From contig JAAYAV010000209.1 of NCBI GenBank assembly GCA_012719195.1, forward strand, positions 1-8,533: DNA of 8,533 bases, read 5' to 3'. This document shows positions 6,674 to 8,533 of this stretch, one piece after another; positions within the stretch are counted from its first letter, which is position 1, and each line of letters begins with the position of its first letter. The notes below the pieces were generated by a model, which had not been told where the DNA came from, did no database searches, and worked only from the letters and a program-made list of their open reading frames with translations. Made by a program: the position numbers and the translations under genes. The stretch comes from Anaerolineae bacterium (GTDB lineage Bacteria; Chloroflexota; Anaerolineae; DRVO01).

Positions 6674-6689
6674 GCCAGGGAGCCCTGGC
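6674..6689. promoter_or_regulatory. Palindromic candidate operator upstream of the GH3-like gene
   Basis: GCCAGGG-AG-CCCTGGC, seven perfect base pairs around a 2-base centre. It ends two bases from the extended -10 motif, so it covers the spacer and where the -35 box would be. The short centre favours a dimeric protein-binding site over an RNA hairpin. It would be an activator or repressor site; no regulator gene is visible in the window. Confidence 0.45.
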
Positions 6690-6998
6690 CCCGGTGCGGG
6701 CGCGGTTCCCGCCCCAGTCGGACTCGTCCACGACATGGCATCCGCTTCCGCGCGCAGGCTCGCGTGCTGCCGAAAGTGGGGCTGTGCCTGGCGAGGCCCG
6801 TGCGGGTCGCGCTGTCAGGTCATCAGCTCCAGCGGATGCGATCTCGTCGTCCGCCGGAGGCTCAGAGTCACTGACCTAACCGCCTGCTCGCTAGGCGCTT
6901 CGCTTACCTGGCTGACCACCCTTCCCTACACTCGAAGGAGGGACCGAAAGCGGGCGACTTCCGACTTCCCCCTCCGTGTCAGCGAAGCAGATGCGTCG
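6690..6998. other. Spacer between GH3-like gene and IS110 remnant, no gene seen
   Basis: No frame gives recognisable protein. Short frames on the plus strand are Arg/Cys/Ser-rich and lack ribosome sites. A small tandem duplication GACTTCC-GACTTCC lies at 6956-6969. Part of this stretch is probably the right-hand non-coding end of the IS110 element, but IS110 elements lack terminal inverted repeats, so its boundary cannot be placed by eye. Confidence 0.5.
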
Positions 6999-7701
6999 CT
7001 ATGGGCCCGCGGCTTGGGAATGGGCTGGTAACCAGGGCCGGCCGCTACCGGCGATGGCGTTGAGCGCCACCAGCAGCTGCCTCATACAGGCGGTCATAGC
7101 GACCTTGTAGTTTCTGCCCTCTGCTTCCAGGCGCTGCGGGAACGCTCGGAGCACGGGGTTGTGCCGCCTGGCCGACAAGGTCGCCAGGTAGAGAACGGCG
7201 CGCAGACTCGCCCTGCCACCCCTACCAGGGCGGTAGCTAGGATCGGCCCCACTTCAGGTACATCACGGTGCCGCTCCTCCCGCCCTGCCCTACCGGACGG
7301 GCGCCCTCGGTCCAGGTCCTTGAGCTCTCCAGTGTGCTCATCACCGAGAGCCCGTGCCTCCGGCGTAAACCTCGCTCCGAAGTGGGCTGGCACCAACGCG
7401 TCGATGGTGCCGCGCTCTTGGCCGGCACTCCCATCGCCTTGGCAGAGTCTCGCCCCTGTCGTGGATTCGCCACCGCCTCCGGCAACCCCGCCAGACTCAG
7501 CGCCGCCGCTGCCTCCGCCTCATACCCACCGGTGGCCTCCGGCACGATCAGACTCATCCCGCTACCCTACAGCCAACCCACCACCACTTCGATCCCAGCG
7601 ACGTCGTTGCTGGTTGTCCGGACCGACCCCTCCCTATGCCAGGCAGCGTCCAGCCTGTCCGAGGACACGTCGGTGCCGACAAACGCTCGCTCTTGCTGCA
7701 T
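6999..7701 (-). pseudogene. Degenerate IS110-family transposase
   Basis: Pieces of one IS110 (DEDD) transposase lie in order on the minus strand in shifting frames. Starting at ATG 7701 (GGAGG four bases upstream) comes FVGTDVSSDRLDAA, the first catalytic-Asp motif, ended by an in-frame TAG at 7569-7567. The same frame continues with LIVPEATGGYE (around 7551-7519, second acidic residue) and NPRQGRDSAKA. A frameshift near 7405-7419 leads to TIDALVPAHFGARF. Then comes VPEVGP (from about 7261), followed by another frame change near 7220-7240 into GRGGRASLRAVLYLA, SARRHNPVLRAF, KVAMTACMRQLL and VALNAIAGSGRPW, ending at TAG 7001-6999. About 90 residues of the central coiled-coil region and about 30 residues around the conserved Ser region appear deleted, so the 703-base remnant falls short of a normal gene of about 1.0-1.2 kb. 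It cannot encode an active enzyme. Confidence 0.88.
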
Positions 7702-7979
7702 AATGCCTCCAGCGCTCGTCCCGACTTTGCAGGATGCGGGCCCTGCGGCTCAGGTAACTGCCCGGTGTCATCGCCGATGTGGGCGCAGCGACCCTTTCTT
7801 CCCTAAGCAGGAAGGGGGAGGGGTTAGGTCCGTCACCCAAGGCCTGTTGCGGACAGGTAGACCGGACACAGGTGGAGCAAGTGAGACCCTCGTCTACCTG
7901 AAATCAGTTAGGCAGACCCCCTCGTTCTGGGCAGCAGGGTCTACCGGCGAGGGGTGATGGAAGGGGCTTCCTGCCGGGC
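7702..7979. other. Non-coding region upstream of the IS110 remnant and of the right-hand lipoprotein gene
   Basis: No protein-like frame was recognised. The stretch lies between the 5' end of the transposase remnant (minus) and the lipoprotein promoter (plus). It holds two adjacent large-loop hairpins (7854-7900 and 7911-7945, annotated separately) and a minor one (CTTCC 7798-7802 with GGAAG 7810-7814). In IS110-group elements the 5' leader of the transposase holds the bridge-RNA gene, so the IS end may lie in the 7945-7979 part; this is inference. Confidence 0.5.
7854..7945 (-). ncRNA. Two adjacent large-loop hairpins, possible IS110 bridge-RNA remnant
   Basis: Hairpin A: GGCAGACCC (7911-7919) with GGGTCTACC (7937-7945), 9 bp including one G-T, 17-base loop. 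Hairpin B: CAGGTAGAC (7854-7862) with GTCTACCTG (7892-7900), 9 bp perfect, 29-base loop. Both stems share the heptamer GGTAGAC or its complement. They lie 150-245 bases upstream of the transposase remnant and would be read on its strand. IS110-group elements encode a guide (bridge) RNA with two internal loops in that place. The position and the paired loops fit, but the sequence is not recognised as a known bridge RNA and could instead be a leader structure of the neighbouring gene. Confidence 0.3.
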
Positions 7980-7985
7980 TACAAT
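7980..7985 (+). promoter_or_regulatory. Candidate -10 box for the right-hand lipoprotein gene
   Basis: TACAAT matches the -10 consensus at 5 of 6 positions and lies 35 bases before the ATG at 8021, predicting a start near 7992 and a leader of about 29 bases. The bases 17-18 upstream (around 7956-7962) do not form a good -35 box, so the promoter may need an activator. Confidence 0.4.
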
Positions 7986-8020
7986 GGACTCGTGACCGCT
8001 TGTGAGTCCAAGGAGGAACC

Positions 8021-8533
8021 ATGTCCCACCGCCGAGCCACCCCGAGCATCCTGATCGCCATCGCCCTCACCATCGCCGTTCTCGCTCTCTCTGCCTGCTA
8101 CACCAGCACCCCGGCCGCCTCTCCCGTCGACGCGCCCTCTGCGTCCGACCCGGCCGCCGCCGTCGTGGGCATCTACAAGACGATACTGCCCGGCGCCTCT
8201 AGCCCCGGCATCGACGGCACCCTCTACCTGAACTACGACGGCAGCCTGCGCGAGGTGCTGGACTACCTGAACGAGGCCGAGCCCCTGGTGGAAGTGGGTA
8301 CCTGGACGGTGGCCGAGGACGGTGTTGTCACTCTGACCGTGACCGGCCAAGAGGGACAGACCTACGACGCGCCTTCGGTGTCCAAGCTGCAGGCCGGCGA
8401 GCACACCCTAATTGCCGTGCCCAACCCCGACGCCCCCGGCGCCATCCTGACGGTGTGGTACGAGTTCGGCGCCTTGGCCATGGGGCAGGTGGAGATGCCC
8501 TACGATGCCGGCATGGCCGCCCAGCGCATGGAG
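8021..8533 (+). CDS. Predicted lipoprotein with NlpE-like N-terminal domain (partial, C-terminus beyond right edge)
   Basis: 171 residues from ATG at 8021 to the window end with no stop. AAGGAGG (8010-8016) lies four bases upstream. Residues 1-25 form a signal peptide with a basic start (HRR) and hydrophobic core, ending in lipobox LSAC with the lipidated Cys at residue 26. A Pro/Ala/Ser-rich tether covers about 28-47. The next stretch, GIYKTILPGASSPGID (50-65), then TLYLNYDGS and GTWTVAEDGVVTLTV (93-107), follows the order of the NlpE N-terminal domain, a small beta-barrel known in the copper and surface-sensing lipoprotein NlpE as Y-x-G-x-LPCADC-GI. Here the CADC cysteines read GASS, so metal or disulfide functions tied to that pair are absent. 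The assignment rests on motif order by eye. Function is unproven; an envelope-located binding or sensing role is likely. Confidence 0.75.
   Translation, partial: MSHRRATPSILIAIALTIAVLALSACYTSTPAASPVDAPSASDPAAAVVGIYKTILPGASSPGIDGTLYLNYDGSLREVLDYLNEAEPLVEVGTWTVAEDGVVTLTVTGQEGQTYDAPSVSKLQAGEHTLIAVPNPDAPGAILTVWYEFGALAMGQVEMPYDAGMAAQRME

Noticed and set aside
6657..6731. Upstream GTG (6731) as start of the GH3-like protein
   Set aside because: It has no ribosome site, adds a Trp/Arg/Gly-rich stretch before a complete signal peptide, and spans the promoter and palindrome.
7161..7957. Two overlapping plus-strand open frames (180 and 229 codons)
   Set aside because: They lie opposite the IS110 transposase blocks and encode Pro/Ser/Arg-rich sequence without recognisable domains.

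Overview
The window is GC-rich bacterial DNA, about two thirds G+C by eye. Genes have strong Shine-Dalgarno sites, Pro/Thr-rich linkers after lipoprotein or surface domains, an N-terminal Ser/Thr kinase of the GGMGAVY / YTPLEQY type, and a GH3-like surface protein with the KHFPGLGSSDR signature. From memory this combination fits Chloroflexota (an Anaerolineae-like or uncultured lineage) best. That assignment is inference, since no rRNA or marker gene is present.

Layout, left to right. (1) A lipoprotein gene on the minus strand runs off the left edge (1-541), with its own promoter at 591-618. (2) A 409-base spacer holds two adjacent hairpins (864-888 and 895-924). The second lies just downstream of the next gene's stop and is a likely terminator. 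(3) A gamma-glutamyltransferase-like Ntn hydrolase lies on the minus strand (951-2567). It keeps the nucleophile Thr, but most residues that bind glutamate in E. coli GGT are changed. (4) A divergent intergenic region (2568-2857) has a promoter for each flanking gene and, between them, five hairpins packed end to end (2654-2789). (5) A membrane-anchored Ser/Thr protein kinase lies on the plus strand (2858-3835). (6) Its 3' end overlaps by 38 bases the end of a large convergent gene (3798-6656, minus). That gene encodes a secreted GH3-like protein with an Ig-like domain and three C-terminal membrane helices; the catalytic nucleophile position is not Asp. Its promoter predicts a leaderless GTG-start mRNA and carries a 16-base palindrome where the -35 box should be. 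(7) About 1.3 kb has no intact gene. It holds a decayed IS110-family transposase (6999-7701, minus) and, upstream of it on the same strand, two hairpins that could be a bridge-RNA remnant. (8) A second lipoprotein gene, with an NlpE-like domain, runs off the right edge (8021-8533, plus).

How the genes work together: each intact gene appears to have its own promoter, so this is not an operon. Four of the five intact or partial genes are envelope-related: two lipoproteins, a membrane-anchored surface GH3-like protein, and a membrane-anchored kinase. No complete new multi-gene system can be claimed. The points most worth a second look are the probable GH3 pseudoenzyme with its leaderless, palindrome-bearing promoter, the five-hairpin element, the rewritten GGT pocket, and the possible IS110 guide-RNA remnant.
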